A DNA stretch of 64,000 bases from Myrica gale (Eukaryota > Streptophyta > Magnoliopsida > Fagales > Myricaceae): positions 7,442,501 through 7,506,500 of the forward strand of contig OZ005617.1 of assembly GCA_963930655.1 (NCBI GenBank), written 5' to 3'. This document shows positions 33,420 to 45,497 of this stretch, piece after piece. Made by a program: the position numbers and the translations under genes. How positions within the stretch are numbered: position 1 is the stretch's first letter; the number at the start of each line of letters is the position of its first letter. The notes beneath the pieces are model-generated. The model was not told the origin of the DNA. It worked only from the letters and a program-made list of their open reading frames with translations, and made no database searches.

Positions 33420-34479
33420 TGTGAGACCCGACCCTATTTCTATCATTGTAAAGGAATTATATTGAGGATGTTTATATGGATAAATTAATTTCAAGTTATG
33501 TCTAGGGGGAATTTTTCCCCTAACGTTTTTATGAGTTTTAAGCTAGGATCTGACTGTTATATTATTTGCCATTAGACTTAAGCAATTGAGATTTATTACC
33601 TTGAGATGTTTATTAATGGAAAATGTCTCTAAGTTACAAGATTTTGGAATATTTTAATTAGGGGCTTTAGCCTTGGAAATATGTGAATCCTTAGAACAAA
33701 AATGAGGAGACATATATTGGGGTTAGTTTTGTGGGGTGGCAGAAAAAGAAAATAAGTTTTCTTGAAGGGCAGAAAAGGAAAGAAGGGGGAGAAATGGAGG
33801 ATAAGAAGGGAAAGAAGGGGGGAAGGGCAGTTTTGCCTTTTCCCTTCCCCCAAACCCTGCGTATAACACACCACCCCCCCTCAAACCGCACAAAACACTT
33901 GCCCTAGCTCCCACCCGAACAAAAGAGAAGGAAGAATGAGAAGAAGGAAGAAGGAGAAGAAGCAAAGAAAGAGGAGGAAGAGAAAGAAGAGGAAAAAGAA
34001 GAGAAATAAAGAGAGAGGAGGTGAGGGATTTCAGCCCTTCTTGGCCGACCAAGCCATCACTCATTTCTCTCATTTTCTCTTCTTTCCTTTAATGGTTGTG
34101 GTTGTGGAGTTTATTGGTTTTCTCCTTGTGTATATGTTGTGTTCATGTGTGTTCTTTGAAGAAAATGTAGATCTAGTAAGCTTTAAAGAGTAGCATGGAT
34201 TGTACATGGAACCATGGACAATGTGACCAGATCTGGTAAATACCACCCAAGAGAAAAATCAAGTATGAACTCTAGGTGCTTGATAAAAAGACCAAGAGAG
34301 GAGGGAGAAAGGCAATAACTTGAATTTATGAGATGGACTCATGTTTTAGCTAAGGGATTTAGTTGGAATGTGAGAAAAGTTGAAGTCTTGAGAATGAGGG
34401 TGTGAAAGGAGAGTTTTTGAAACAAATTTCGTGGATTCTGGAGGTGTATAGCATAAGTTGTGCTCTGAATTTTGACTGT

Positions 34480-34690
34480 CGCCCGAGGTGCGCTCGACAA
34501 CCGCTCGAGCCAATAGTCCAAGATTTTCTTGCAGAGATGTTTCGCCCGAGGTACGCCCGACTGACGCTCGAGCGAAAATGGGCAAATTTTATACAGAGAG
34601 TTTCGCCTGACCTGCGCTCGACAGGCGTTCGAGCGATCGTATCTTACAGAGACTTTTCGCCCGACCAGCGCTCGAGCTCCGCTCGAGCGG
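34480..34690. repeat. GCTCGAGC module array in LTR D
   Basis: Four tandem modules about 55-62 bases apart, each starting CGCC(C/T)GA and carrying one or two GCTCGA cores, and the first three followed by a linker ending CAGAGA(T/G/C)NTTT. Linker sequences differ; the core and spacing are kept. Confidence 0.88.
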
Positions 34691-34752
34691 CTTCTTCCGA
34701 ATTTCAAGAAAATTTCTCCTATATTTCTAGTTTCCTATTGACATATTAGGAG

Positions 34753-35261
34753 TGTAACACCCCGACCCAAAAGTCTAAATGGATAGCATACCGCTTGAAA
34801 ATATCATAAAACGGCATAACCCAAAAATCTATAAAACGACATAACCCAAATCAATCCAAAGAAATATCTTTCTAAACCAAGATTAAAACAAACCTACCTC
34901 CAAAAATCACCAAACTCCTGCAAATCGTGTCTCCAAAGGTAAGAGAAAGAGAATTTCATGTAGAGAGAGAAAGAGGAGAGAGAGAGCTTCAAATGAGAGA
35001 AAACTCCAATATTGAGAGGAAATTTTCGCAATTAACCTAGATCTAAACTTAAAGATCTCTAAATGGGTTTAAAAAGGGCGAAAATTTCATCAAAAACAGT
35101 TCAAAATTCGAAAAGAAATCAAATTTAAAACTTAAGATTCACGTTGAAAACTGAACGTTTTTACGTTCTGTTTTCAAATGATGCTGCGGAAGGGATAATA
35201 ACTTATCCCTCCGCACCGTTTCATCTTTTGACTTTTCAAACTTTTTTTTTGAAGTATTACA
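34753..35261 (-). repeat. 3' LTR of element A (509 bp, rearranged)
   Basis: The first ~50 and last ~320 bases match the right LTR (59915-61227). The middle (34803-34925) is different sequence with a duplicated CATAACCCAAA motif, and replaces about 950 bases of the other LTR. The ends and target duplication are intact. Confidence 0.9.
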
Positions 35262-35274
35262 ATCTTCCCCCCTT
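35262..35274 (-). other. Polypurine tract of element A
   Basis: The minus strand reads AAGGGGGGAAGAT directly before the 3' LTR start TGTAATAC, and is preceded by TTTCGAGGACGAAATTTTTA, the sequence usually found beside the PPT in this chromovirus group. Confidence 0.88.
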
Positions 35275-35296
35275 ATAAAAATTTCGTCCTCGAAAT

Positions 35297-38109
35297 TTAC
35301 TTACCGTAACCAACGAATAATCCTGGATATTTGGACCGCATCTCATCTTCTCTTTGCCATGTTGCTTCTGCAATGGTTTGATTCTTCCAATGGACCTTCA
35401 CCAACGATAGTCTCTTAGTCCTTAACACTTGCTCTTTTCGATCCACAATTTGGACGGGAACTTCTTCGTATGACAAGTCTTCCTTAATCTGAATCGGTTG
35501 AAAATCCAAAATATGGGATGGATCGAAAATATATTTTCTCAAGGTAGAAACATGAAATACATCGTGAATCCTTTCCAAAGCGGGCGGGAGTGCAAGGCGA
35601 TACGCAACAAAGCCGACCTTTTCCAAAATCTCAAATGGCCCCACGTAACGAGGACTTAATTTTCCTTTCTTTCCAAAACGCATTACTCCCTTCATCGGAG
35701 CAACTCGCAAAAATACTTTGTCTCCCACTTCAATTTCCAATTCCTTTCTTCGTTTATCTGCATAACTTTTCTGTCTACTCTGAGCTGTTTGCAGTCTCTT
35801 CCGAATTAACCCAACTTTCTCACAAGTCCTTTCTACAATCTCCGGACCAAAAATCTATCTTTCACCCACTTCATCCCAACAAACTGGAGATCTACACCTC
35901 CTACCATATAAAGCTTCATAGGGGGTCATCCCAATACTAGAATGATAGCTATTGTTGTAAGCGAATTCAGCTAATGACAAGGCATCAGTCCAACTACCTT
36001 TAAAATCCATTACATAAGTTCTTAACATATCTTTTAGCGTTTGAATGGTCCTCTCTGATTGTCCATCTGTTTGCGGGTGAAAGGCGGTGCTGAATTTTAA
36101 CTGCATACCAAAAGCTTTCTGCAACCTTTTCCAGAACTCAGAAGTAAATCTTGGATCACGATCTGATACAATCGTCACCGGTATTCCATGTAATCTCACA
36201 ATCTCCTCAATATAAAGTTGCGCCAATTTATCCAAAGTATAATTCTTCCGAATAGGGAGAAAGTGCGTCGACTTCGTTAATCTATCCACCACAACCCATA
36301 TTGTATCATGACCTTTAGGCGATCTCGGTAACCCTAAAACAAAATCCATACAAATATGTTCTCATTTCCATTCAGGAATTGGAAGTGGCTGTAATAATCC
36401 TGAAGGTCGTTGATGTTCAATCTTCACCTGTTGGCAAGTAAGACATTGTTCTACAAATTTGGCTACCTCCCGTTTCATTTTATTCCACCAAAAATTGCCA
36501 TGAAGATCCTGGTACATCTTAGTACTTCCCGGATGTACTGTAAAGCGTGAACGATGTGCATCTTCCAGAATTTCTCTCTTTATCTGCAGGTCATTCAGTA
36601 CACAAAGTCTATTTCTGAATTTTAATATACCATCATCTGTCAACTTAAATTCAGATTTCTTCCCACTACGCACTTTGTCCATGAGCCTTACCAATTCTTT
36701 ATCCTTATCTTGATTACTCTTTATCCTTTCAACCAAAGCAGGCTGCACCTTTAAATTTGCCAAATAAGATGAGGAATCTCCCACTATCACCTCTATGTTA
36801 TATCTCTCCAAATCCAACAAAATATGCTTCTGTGTAGTCACCATAGCAGCTGTCCAAGACTTCCGACTACGTGCATCTGCCACTACATTCACCTTACCAG
36901 GGTGATAATGTATTGAGCAATCATAATCTTTAGTTAATTCCAACCACCTTCGCTGCCTCAAATTTAATTCTTTCTGAGTAAATAAGTACTTCAAACTCTT
37001 ATGGTCGGTGTATATCTCACACTTTTCTCCGTACAAATAGTGTCTTCATATCTTCAAAGCAAAAACTATTGCTGTCAGTTCTAAATCATGAGTAGGATAA
37101 TTTAGTTCATAATTCTTCAATTGGCGAGAGGCGTAAGCAATCACTTTACCCTGTTGCATCAAAACACAACCCAAACCTTTTCGAGAAGCATCACTATATA
37201 TAACAAAACCTTCTGAACCTGAAGGTATAGTCAATACGGGAGCAGATACTGACCTCTGTTTTAATTCTTGGAAACTCTTCTTACATTCTTCCGTCCATTC
37301 AAATTTCGCATTCGTCCTCGTTAACCGTGTCAGTGGCACAGCAATACAGGAAAACCCTTCTACGAACCTTCTGTAATACCCGGCCAAGCCCAAGAAACTC
37401 CTAATTTCACTCACATTGGTTGGTCTCGGCCAATCTGTTATAGCCTCGACTTTACCCGGATCAACAGTAATCCCCTCGCTAGACACCACATGACCAAGGA
37501 ACACAATCTTATCAAGCCAGAATTCACACTTTTTCAATTTGGCATATAACTATTTCTCTTTCAATTTCTGCAACACCTTTCTTAAGTGTTCTTCATGCTC
37601 CTCTCGGCTCTTTGAGTAAATCAAGATATCATCAATGAAAACTATAACAAATTTATCCAAATATTCTCGGAATACTCGATTCATCAAGTCCATAAAGGCG
37701 CAGCCGGAGCGTTCGTTAACCCAAAAGGCATGACCAAAAATTCACAGTGTCCGTATCTTCTTCTAAAAGCTGTCTTTGCTACATCCTCACTCTTAACCTT
37801 TAGCTGGTGATATCCCGAACGAAGATCAATCTTAGAGAATATCTGTGCTCCTTGTAATTGGTCGAATAGATCGTCAATCCGCGGTAGAGGATACCTATTC
37901 TTTACCATAACTCGATTTAACTCTCGATAATCAATACACAATCTCATGCTACCGTCCTTCTTCTTAATGAACAAAACAGGAGCACCCCAGGGGGACACGC
38001 TTGGACGGATGAACCCCTTGTCCAATAATTCTTGCAACTAATCTTTTAAATCTTTTAGTTCCATAGGTGCCATCCTATACGGTGCCTTAGAAATTGGAGC
38101 AGTACCAGG
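35297..38109 (-). pseudogene. Element A pol, downstream part: RT, RNase H, integrase, chromodomain
   Basis: From the B insertion leftward: PGTAPISKAPYRMAP; RT ([54 protein letters not shown] near 37620); RNase H ([34 protein letters not shown]); integrase zinc finger ([11 protein letters not shown]...CLTCQQ); core (MDFVLG; SDRDPRF; DGQSERT); and a chromodomain-like tail (LSLVKVHWKNQTIAEATWQR) ending GYGK. Breaks: a frameshift after NAPAA; stops near 37546 (KEK*LYAK), 37043 (ALKI*RHY), 36360 (PEWK*EH) and 35854 (GER*IFGPE). Most are TGG-to-TGA or CAG-to-TAG type. Confidence 0.93.
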
Positions 38110-39130
38110 TGACTCGACTAAAAATGATTAGCAAATTACTCCCAAGCGTAGGAGGTTGTCAAGTAATACTAGGGAAGTCCTAGGTCATCTCCACAAGGAA
38201 CGATGTGTTCAATCTTTCATTCCAATCACCATTACGATAAGATAAAATTATGTTCTATTTACAATTAAAATGGTATTTACAAAGGAAGAGGTTGGGTTTT
38301 AGGATACCGTCCATGATTTTTGAGATTTTTGAGTTGTGATCAATTTAAGTGCTAAGCGATTAATGAAGAGCTAACAAGCAAACATGATAATAAAATAGCA
38401 TGAGATGGAGCTGAAACTAGATAAACTCAAGTAGCTATCGAATAAACATCGTTTGACATTAAATCTGCTCTAAGAGACATTTCATCAAACACTTGGTACC
38501 CGTTTCTAGCTAGTCACAAATCATTCATAACCATACTCAAACCTAAACACTTATCTAATATTAAGGAAGTGAAATAGAACTTAACAAAATATTTAATCAT
38601 CCAACCAAAGCAAAACTCAAATCTGGAATATAAATGCAACATAACATTCGGTCCACAAATGTTCTAAAACTGAAATGAAAGTGCAAATATAAATGAAGGT
38701 TCGATCAACACAACAGCAAGAGAATGCAATAAAAATAACTCTAAAATAAAGAACTGAAAGCAACAAGTCTACTCTAAAGCTATGAAAGAAAACAAGCCAA
38801 AAGCCACAAGCTCTTGGTCTCTACGGTAGCAGCAAAGGAAGAAAAAGCAAGGGAAAAGTCTTGGGAGCAAAGTGTTAGGAGTCTCAGTAGCCACCCAAAA
38901 GCCTTATCTCCAAGCCAAAATGTAACCTTTGAACCCTCCTTTTCTTTCATCCAAAATGTTATCTTTTAAACCTCCTTTTGGGGGGCTTCGGTCGTGACTC
39001 ATCATCAATGACCTAGGGCTTCTTTTCGTTTTCCAAAAATGCCCTCCAATATAGCGTCAGACGTGTCGCGCTCGACCGGTGCGCGACCGGCGCTCGAGCA
39101 TCCTTTGAAGAAATTCACACAGAGTTGTAA
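38110..39130 (-). repeat. 3' LTR of element B, part 1 (before element C)
   Basis: Nearly identical to 56601-57632 of the right LTR. It is interrupted at GTAA (39127-39130) by element C and resumes at 49185. It includes CTCGA modules at 39060-39100. Confidence 0.93.
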
Positions 39131-40091
39131 AACTCACCTTTTTCTCTACTTATCAGCTTTTGTCATGTTTTGTCTCTTGTCTTGGTCGACATTCACCCCT
39201 AGCCACACAATTCAAATCCTTCATTCAATGTTTGGCCAACTAACTTAGTTCATTTAGTTGAATTCCAACTACTTAGTTCACTTAACACAATCTAGTTACT
39301 TAGTAAACTTAATGAAGATTAGCACTACTAATCTAGTATCATTAGCTTAATTTCAAGGCCCATTGGGCAGCTCAATAAATCCTTAATTCAAGGCCCAATC
39401 ATCACCATCTAAAGCCCAATTCATAAGCCCAAAGGCTAAGGCCCAATAACCTAGCTCCTTAAGGCCCATTAATACCATTTCAAAGGCCCATTATTATGGA
39501 CTTCCTGGTAGCCCAATACCATGATTTTTAAAGCTCATTTTCATGATTATTTTGGCAGCCCATTAGTATACATTTAAAAGTCCAATATCCTCCCAATATT
39601 ACAAGTCTCATGGCAGCCCAATATCACAATCGAAAGGGCCCACTATCTCAAGTATTAGGGCAGCCCATAAACAAAATTTCAATGGCCCAATTACACCTAA
39701 TAGGCCAAGTAGGAGTAGCCCATCATCCATAAGATAATCCTTAGCAGCCCAATTACACCTAATATTCGGCCAAGTTAGGTTTTAAAGCCCAACATAAAAT
39801 TCTTAGCAGCCCAATAACATCATCCATAAGATAATCCTTAAAAAATAATCAAGGATATTGAAAAGAAAAATGCAATTAATCTAGCAACATGAAATCGGTT
39901 ACTATAAAATTTAAATTTCATCCATGACATTTGAATCATAACATCACATATTGGAATTCAAAATAACTATATACACATTTTCTTAACATTAAATCATGCC
40001 TTGGCCAAGCAAGGTCTCTTTTAATACAAAATAGGCCATGTAATCCTTCATCTTGTAATGAAGTAGACACGGGTTTCTTTGGGGTCTTACA
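39127..40091 (-). repeat. 3' LTR of element C, truncated
   Basis: Matches 48253-49184 of the 5' LTR but lacks the first ~2,740 bases of its plus-strand start. It contains a partial local duplication at about 39727-39785 absent from the other LTR. The inner end GGGGTCTTACA at 40091 adjoins the PPT. Confidence 0.92.
39355..39830. promoter_or_regulatory. Dense GGCCCA/AGCCCA array in the 3' LTR of element C
   Basis: About twenty copies of (A/G)GCCCA(A/T/C), most as AAGGCCCAAT or GCAGCCCAAT, all on the same strand and 15-40 bases apart. The complement TGGGC(C/T) is the core of plant Site II elements recognised by TCP factors. The array is also present in the other LTR (48480-48915). Its regulatory role is inference. 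Confidence 0.5.
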
Positions 40092-40104
40092 TCCTCCCCT
40101 CCTT
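40092..40104 (-). other. Polypurine tract of element C
   Basis: The minus strand reads AAGGAGGGGAGGA immediately before LTR start TGTAAGACCCC, preceded by TTTCGGGGTCAGAATTTTTA as in element A. Confidence 0.88.
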
Positions 40105-40130
40105 ATAAAAATTCTGACCCCGAAATTTCT

Positions 40131-40915
40131 TTACCACCGATAATTTTGTCCTGACTGCGAAGGTGCAGGACCATAGTGGTAGGGACGAACATTCGTGCTT
40201 GTCCCACTACTAATCTCCCCCTGATAAATGTGATCTGGGGAATTACTCCCCGTCCAAGACTGCGACGACCTAGTATCTTGGTTCTGCTCTTCTAGACTAG
40301 GATCATGGATCACATTTTCAGGAGGCACATGGAATGTGGGTCTAGAATCTACCTCCTATGATGAAAGTCTAGTGTCAGAACGCGCATCTTGTGGTCTGAC
40401 TCTCCTACGGTGCCTCCTCCGAGAACATTGCTGGAGAGTACATTCAGGCGTAGGGTTTCTTTCCCTTTGCCTTGCAGGTTCAGGTACAGGATCCTCTTCC
40501 ATTGGATCCTATCTAGGAGCCTCCTGTGGCTCTTCTTGGGGTTCTTCCTGAGGGTCCTCTTCAGGATCCTCCTCGGGATCTTCCTCCAGGTCTTCCTCTG
40601 GATCTTCCTCAAAATTTTCTGGTAAAACGGTTCTTAAGGGAATGGCATTTATTGGCGACTCCGGCCAATAAAGGCCTTCCAGGTATCCATACCTTGCTGC
40701 CAATAGGATACATGAGTTTGGTACGCTCTTTTCGGGTCTCCCCTATCGGTTTCATGTGATGCGTGAGTCGGAGCCTCATGGCTTCCCGACGGTCTTGTCG
40801 AACCTTGAGTTCTATGGTTAACCCTGAACAGGCTGCGATACTCAGGTGCTGTCATCCTTCTCTGAGAAGGCGTGCCCGAATGCTGGGAACGTGGGGGTCG
40901 ACTACTCGGTGGCAT
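40131..40915 (-). pseudogene. Extra ORF between pol and 3' LTR of element C, acidic repeat protein
   Basis: On the same strand as pol, 177 bases after its end. It starts MPPSSRPPRSQHSGTPSQRR (40915), a basic, proline-rich start resembling Gag N-termini of this group. After a frameshift near 40690 comes LEGLYWPESPINAIPLRTVL, then an acidic repeat of (E/Q)EDP units (about 40610-40520), a stop, a basic stretch RRRHRRRVRP and ending VRPYHYGPAPSQSGQNYRW (40131). The acidic repeat uses different glutamate and aspartate codons for the same residues, a sign of past protein-level selection. No domain is recognised. Elements A and B have no equivalent. It may be a displaced, expanded Gag N-terminus or an acquired gene. 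Confidence 0.5.
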
Positions 40916-41091
40916 CTGACATCATAAGTAAACGATCAGTTTCAACTCTTCAATCACAAATCCACAAATATATAATTATCAACAGCAGCAACATCAGAAG
41001 ACAACCAATCATAATATAATTAATCACGGCAAACAAAGATCAATAAAGCAGACAATAACATTTTACTCGAAGCAAAATAGGGAAACATGTT

Positions 41092-44000
41092 TCAGGCCTG
41101 TTCATCCCGCAGTTGAGGGTATTTCTCGTACATCTCGCTTTATGGCTCCCACGATGCTTCCTCTACCCCATGGTTTCTCCATAAAACTTTTCCAAGCGGT
41201 ATGGCCTTCGTCCGCAGCTGTTGCACCTTTCTATCGAGGATTCGCACCGGCTCCTCCGTATAGGTAAGGTTCTCCCTAATCTGCAAAGACTCATGTTCTA
41301 AAACATGGGTAGGGTCAGATACATACTTACGCAAGAGCGAGACATGGAAAACATCATGGACCCCCGATAGACTAGGCGGTAAAGCCAATCTGTATGCTAC
41401 CAGTCCAACTCGCTCTAGGATCTCGAAAGGTCCTACGTATCTGGGCTGAAGCTTTCCATTCTTCCCGAACCACGTGATACCCTTCTTCGGGGAAATCTTC
41501 AAAAATACTTTGTTTCCCACTTCGAACGCTAATTCTCTTCGTCTGGTGTCTGCGTAGCTCTTCTGCCGACTCTGGGTCATTTTGAGTCTGTCTGTAATCA
41601 CTTGGATCGTCTCCTTTGTCTTCGAGATTATTTCTGGCCCCAAGAGTCTCCCTTCTCCTACCTCATCCCAAAACAATGGTGACCGGCACCTCCTTCCATA
41701 CAAAGCTTCATACGGTGCCATACCAATACTCGATTGGAAACTGTTGTTGTATGCGAACTCTGCAAACGGCAGATACTGAGCCCAGCTACCTTTGAAATCA
41801 ATGACACACGCTCGAAGCATGTCTTCCAAGATTTGAATGGTCCGCTCAGATTGGCCATCCGTCTGTGGGTGGAAAGCAGTGCTAAAATTCAATTTAGTGC
41901 CTAGGGATTCCTGCAATCTTCTCCAAAATCTCGACGTAAATCTCGGATCCCTATCCGACACTATGCTCTTCGGTATGCCATGGAGTCTCACAATTTCTTA
42001 GAGATACACTTCAGCTAGCCTCTCCGGGGTATACTTCACCCTAATGGGCAGAAAGTGGGCTGACTTGGTCAATCGGTCCACCACTACCCATATTGCATCG
42101 TAGTCAGCTGCCGTTCTTGGTAGCCCTACAACAAAATCCATGGCTATTCCTTCCCATTTCCATTCGGGGATCTCTAGAGGCTTCAATGTCCCTGCTGGCC
42201 TCTGGTGCTATGCTTTCACTCTCTGACAAGTCAGATATCGAGCGACATATTCCGCAATCTCCCTCTTCATATTCAGCCACCAATAAACTTTCTTGATGTC
42301 CTGATACATCTTCGTTCCTCCAGGGTGGATAGTATAGGGTGTAGTATGCGCCTCTGCCCAAATCAACTCTTTGATTCCCCCATCACTAGGGACACATATT
42401 CTATTTTGGTACCTCAGCACTCCATCCCTATCCTCAAAATCGAGATCATTATTCTTTTCAATCCTTTCCCTAATCCCTACTATCACCGCATCACTCTTCT
42501 GGGCCTCGCAAATTCGCTCCTCCAGCGATGGTTGCAGTGAAAGCCCTGCGATGGAAACATACCGATCTGCCAACACGAGCGTGATCTCCTCTCTTTTTAG
42601 ATCCTCCATGATCTCCTTCGCCACTACTTCCACGACGCTTGTTTCAGCCGACTTCCGGCTTAGGGCATCAGCCACCACGTTAGCTTTTCCAGGATGGTAG
42701 CTAATGGTGCAATCATAGTCCTTAATCAACTCCAACCAGCGCCGTTGCCTCATATTCAGCTCCTTTTGAGTGTTGAAGTACTTGAGGCTCTTGTGATCCG
42801 TAAATATCTCGCATTTAACCCCGTAGAGATAATGCCTCCATATTTTCAGAGCATGCACAACTGCAGCTAACTCCAAGTCGTGAGTGGGGTAGTTCACCTC
42901 GTGGGGCCTCAATTGCCTCGACGCGTAGGCTATGACCCTCTTGTCTTGCATCAACACACACCCAAGACCTTGCTTTGAGGCGTCCGTATAGATCTCGTAC
43001 TCCCCATGCTCTGAGGGCAATGCTAACACCGGGGCAGTAACTAGATGAGCCTTTAACGTCTGGAAACTTTGCTCACACTCGTCTGTCCAGTCGAACTTAA
43101 CGTTCTTCTTGGTCAACGAGGTCATCGGCATGGCTATCTTTGAAAATCCCTTGATAAACCTCCGGTAATATCTTGCTAACCCCAGGAAACTGCTTATCTC
43201 CTTAACATTTGTAGGCCTAGGCCATTTGAATACCGCATCAACCTTTCCGGGATCTACAGCAATCCCTTCACCAGACACTACATGCCCTAAAAATCGGACT
43301 TGCTGCAACCAAAACTCGCACTTGGAGAATTTAGCATACAACTTTTTCTCCCTCAGGATCTGCAAAATAATCTTGAGATGCTCCTCATGCTCCTCCTGGT
43401 TCCGATAATAAATCAGGATATCATCTATGAACACCACCACAAACTTATCCAGGAACTCCCTGAATACTCTGTCCATCAAGTCCATGAATGCGGCCGGGGC
43501 ATTAGTTAACCCAAATGGCATCACCAAAAATTCATAGTGACCATATCAAGTTCGGAAGGCCGTCTTAGGTATATCTCCCTCCTTTACCTTCAACTGGTGG
43601 TAACCCGACCTCAAATCAATCCTTGAAAATATTTGTGCCCCTTGCAGTTGATCGAACAAATCATCAATGCGAGGTAGTGGGTACCTATTCTTCACGGTCA
43701 CCTTATTCAACTCCCTATAGTCAATGCACATCCGGAGACTCCCTTCCTTCTTCTTTAAAAACAGGATCGGTGCTCCCCACGGCGACACACTCGGCCTTAT
43801 AAATCCCTTCTCCAGGAGATCTTCTAATTGGACTTTCAGCTCCTTTAGCTCTGCCGGAGCCATTCGATAAGGCACCTTGGAAATTGGGACTGTCCCAGAT
43901 TCCAATTCGATACCGAACTCCACCTCCCTATCTGGCGGTAACCCCGGTAATTCTTCCGGAAATACGTCCGGAAACTCACTCACTATTGGGGTTTGATCAA

Positions 44001-44470
44001 TCGCAGGAACCTCATTCTGCGTATCATTCAGCATATCACTTGCCCAAACTAAAATTCTCTCATGCCCTCCTTGCAACAATCTCTTAGCTTGCAGGGCCGA
44101 GACAATTGCTGGCCTTCGTTCCATTTTCCTCATACCAGTAAAACAACACTCCGGTATCCCCTCCTTTTGGAACAAGACCTTCTTCTCATAGCACCGAATG
44201 TTGGCACCATGCTTAGACAACCAATCCATACCGAGGATGATATCGAATCCTCCCATCTCCATAACTATCAAATCGGCCAACATGACTTGCCCTTCTACTT
44301 CTATCGGATAGTCCTTCACCATCCGGCTACATTCGACTCTTCCCCCAGCGGGCGTCGACACAAGGACATCACAATCTAACAACTCACTGGGTAAGGCATG
44401 TGTCTTGCAATATGATGATGCAATGAATGAATGTGTGGCCCCTGAATCAAATAGAACTAGGGCTTCCCCC
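41092..44470 (-). pseudogene. Element C pol: protease, RT, RNase H, integrase, chromodomain
   Basis: Protease [10 protein letters not shown] (near 44450); RT with [44 protein letters not shown] and FIDDILIYY (near 43420); RNase H with [12 protein letters not shown] and [10 protein letters not shown]; integrase zinc finger [11 protein letters not shown]...RYLTCQRV, where the first cysteine of the usual CLTC is tyrosine; core with MDFVVG, SDRDPRF and [17 protein letters not shown]; chromodomain-like [19 protein letters not shown]; end RDEQA at 41092. Stops: after FRT (43546), VKA (42208), VYL (42000) and SWEP (41140). Gag and protease are out of frame with each other at about 44478. Otherwise nearly full length. 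Confidence 0.94.
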
Positions 44471-44479
44471 TGGGAAAAG

Positions 44480-45425
44480 TTAACTTACCTCCACCACTCG
44501 ATTCTGATTCTCCTCATCCTCCGGAGTCAATGCATATAACCTCACTTGCGTTGGGCCTCCTTGCCTCCTTGCATTGTTCTGTTGCGGGGGTCGGGGAGCT
44601 TGGTTCGAGTTGTCTGTATTCCTACAGTCTCTGGCAATGTGACCAGGCTTCCCACATTTGAAACATAAGCCCCGCCTGCACTCCCCTGGATGTCTCCTAT
44701 CGCACTTGTTACACAGAGAAAATTGGTTCCCTCCGGCATTCTGAGCTCCACCAGGCCTCTGATTCGGCCTCTGAGGCTGCCTCTGGGATGACTCGGGCCT
44801 ACTCCTCTTCCAGGGCATCTGCGGAGTGGTTGGGTTGGAAGGAGCATTCCTCTTCTGCTGGTCATGATAGACTGCTATTCTCTGCAGTCCTCTTTCCACT
44901 ATCACCGCCCGTTCTATCACCTCGGCCAGGGTTTTAAGGTTATGGCTATACACCCTGTCATAGACCCGTGGGTGTAGCCCTTCTTCAAACTTTCGGGCCT
45001 TTCTTTCTTCATCTGGCACTAAGTATGGGGCAAACCGCACCAACTCCATGAATCGGCCTGCGTACTGCTCCACCGTCATGGCTCCTTGGGTTAGGGTAGC
45101 GAACTCCCTTGCTTTTGCTTCCCGAGTCGTTCTTGGGAAATATCGGTCTAGAAATTCCTACTGGAACCTTTCCCAGGTTATGGGCTGTTCCCCCAGCTCC
45201 TGACCCAGTAACACTTTCTCGGACTGCCACCATCTTTTGGCATCCCCTTGCAGCTTGAAGGTAGCATAACTTAACTTCTGGGCATCGGTACACCCCAAGA
45301 CCTCGAGCAGTTCTTTCATCTCCACCAGCCAGTTTTCTGCAAGTATGGCATCTCCTTTGCCATTGTACGTTGGCGGGTGCTGGCAGTTAAATTGATCAAA
45401 GGTACACCCCTCAGGGCGATCTCGG
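44480..45425 (-). pseudogene. Element C gag, N-terminus missing
   Basis: It begins abruptly as CTFDQFNCQHPPTYNGKGDA soon after the primer site, then ENWLVEMKELLEVLGC, LQGDAKRWWQSE, a stop in ERFQ*EFLDRYFP (45158-45160), GAMTVEQYAGRFMELVRFAP, RKARKFEEGL and a zinc knuckle CFKCGKPGHIARDC (about 44640-44680) preceded by CNKCDRRHPGEC. Related Gags have about 70-90 further N-terminal residues, which are lacking. A 66-bp tandem duplication (GGCGGGTGCTGGC at 45372 and 45438) sits at the broken start. Confidence 0.9.
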
Positions 45426-45497
45426 GCCCCTTCGACATTGGCGGGTGCTGGCGGTTAAATTGAGCAGTTCTTAAATTGACGGCTCTACCCTCAGATC

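Noticed and set aside
33740-34193. Long frames on both strands in a purine/pyrimidine-rich block (poly-K/R/E or poly-F/P/L proteins)
   Set aside because: They come from low-complexity sequence inside LTR D and have no conserved motif.
34480-34690. GCTCGAGC modules as a CRISPR-like array
   Set aside because: Repeats are degenerate, the intervening sequence is related rather than unique, and the context is a plant LTR.
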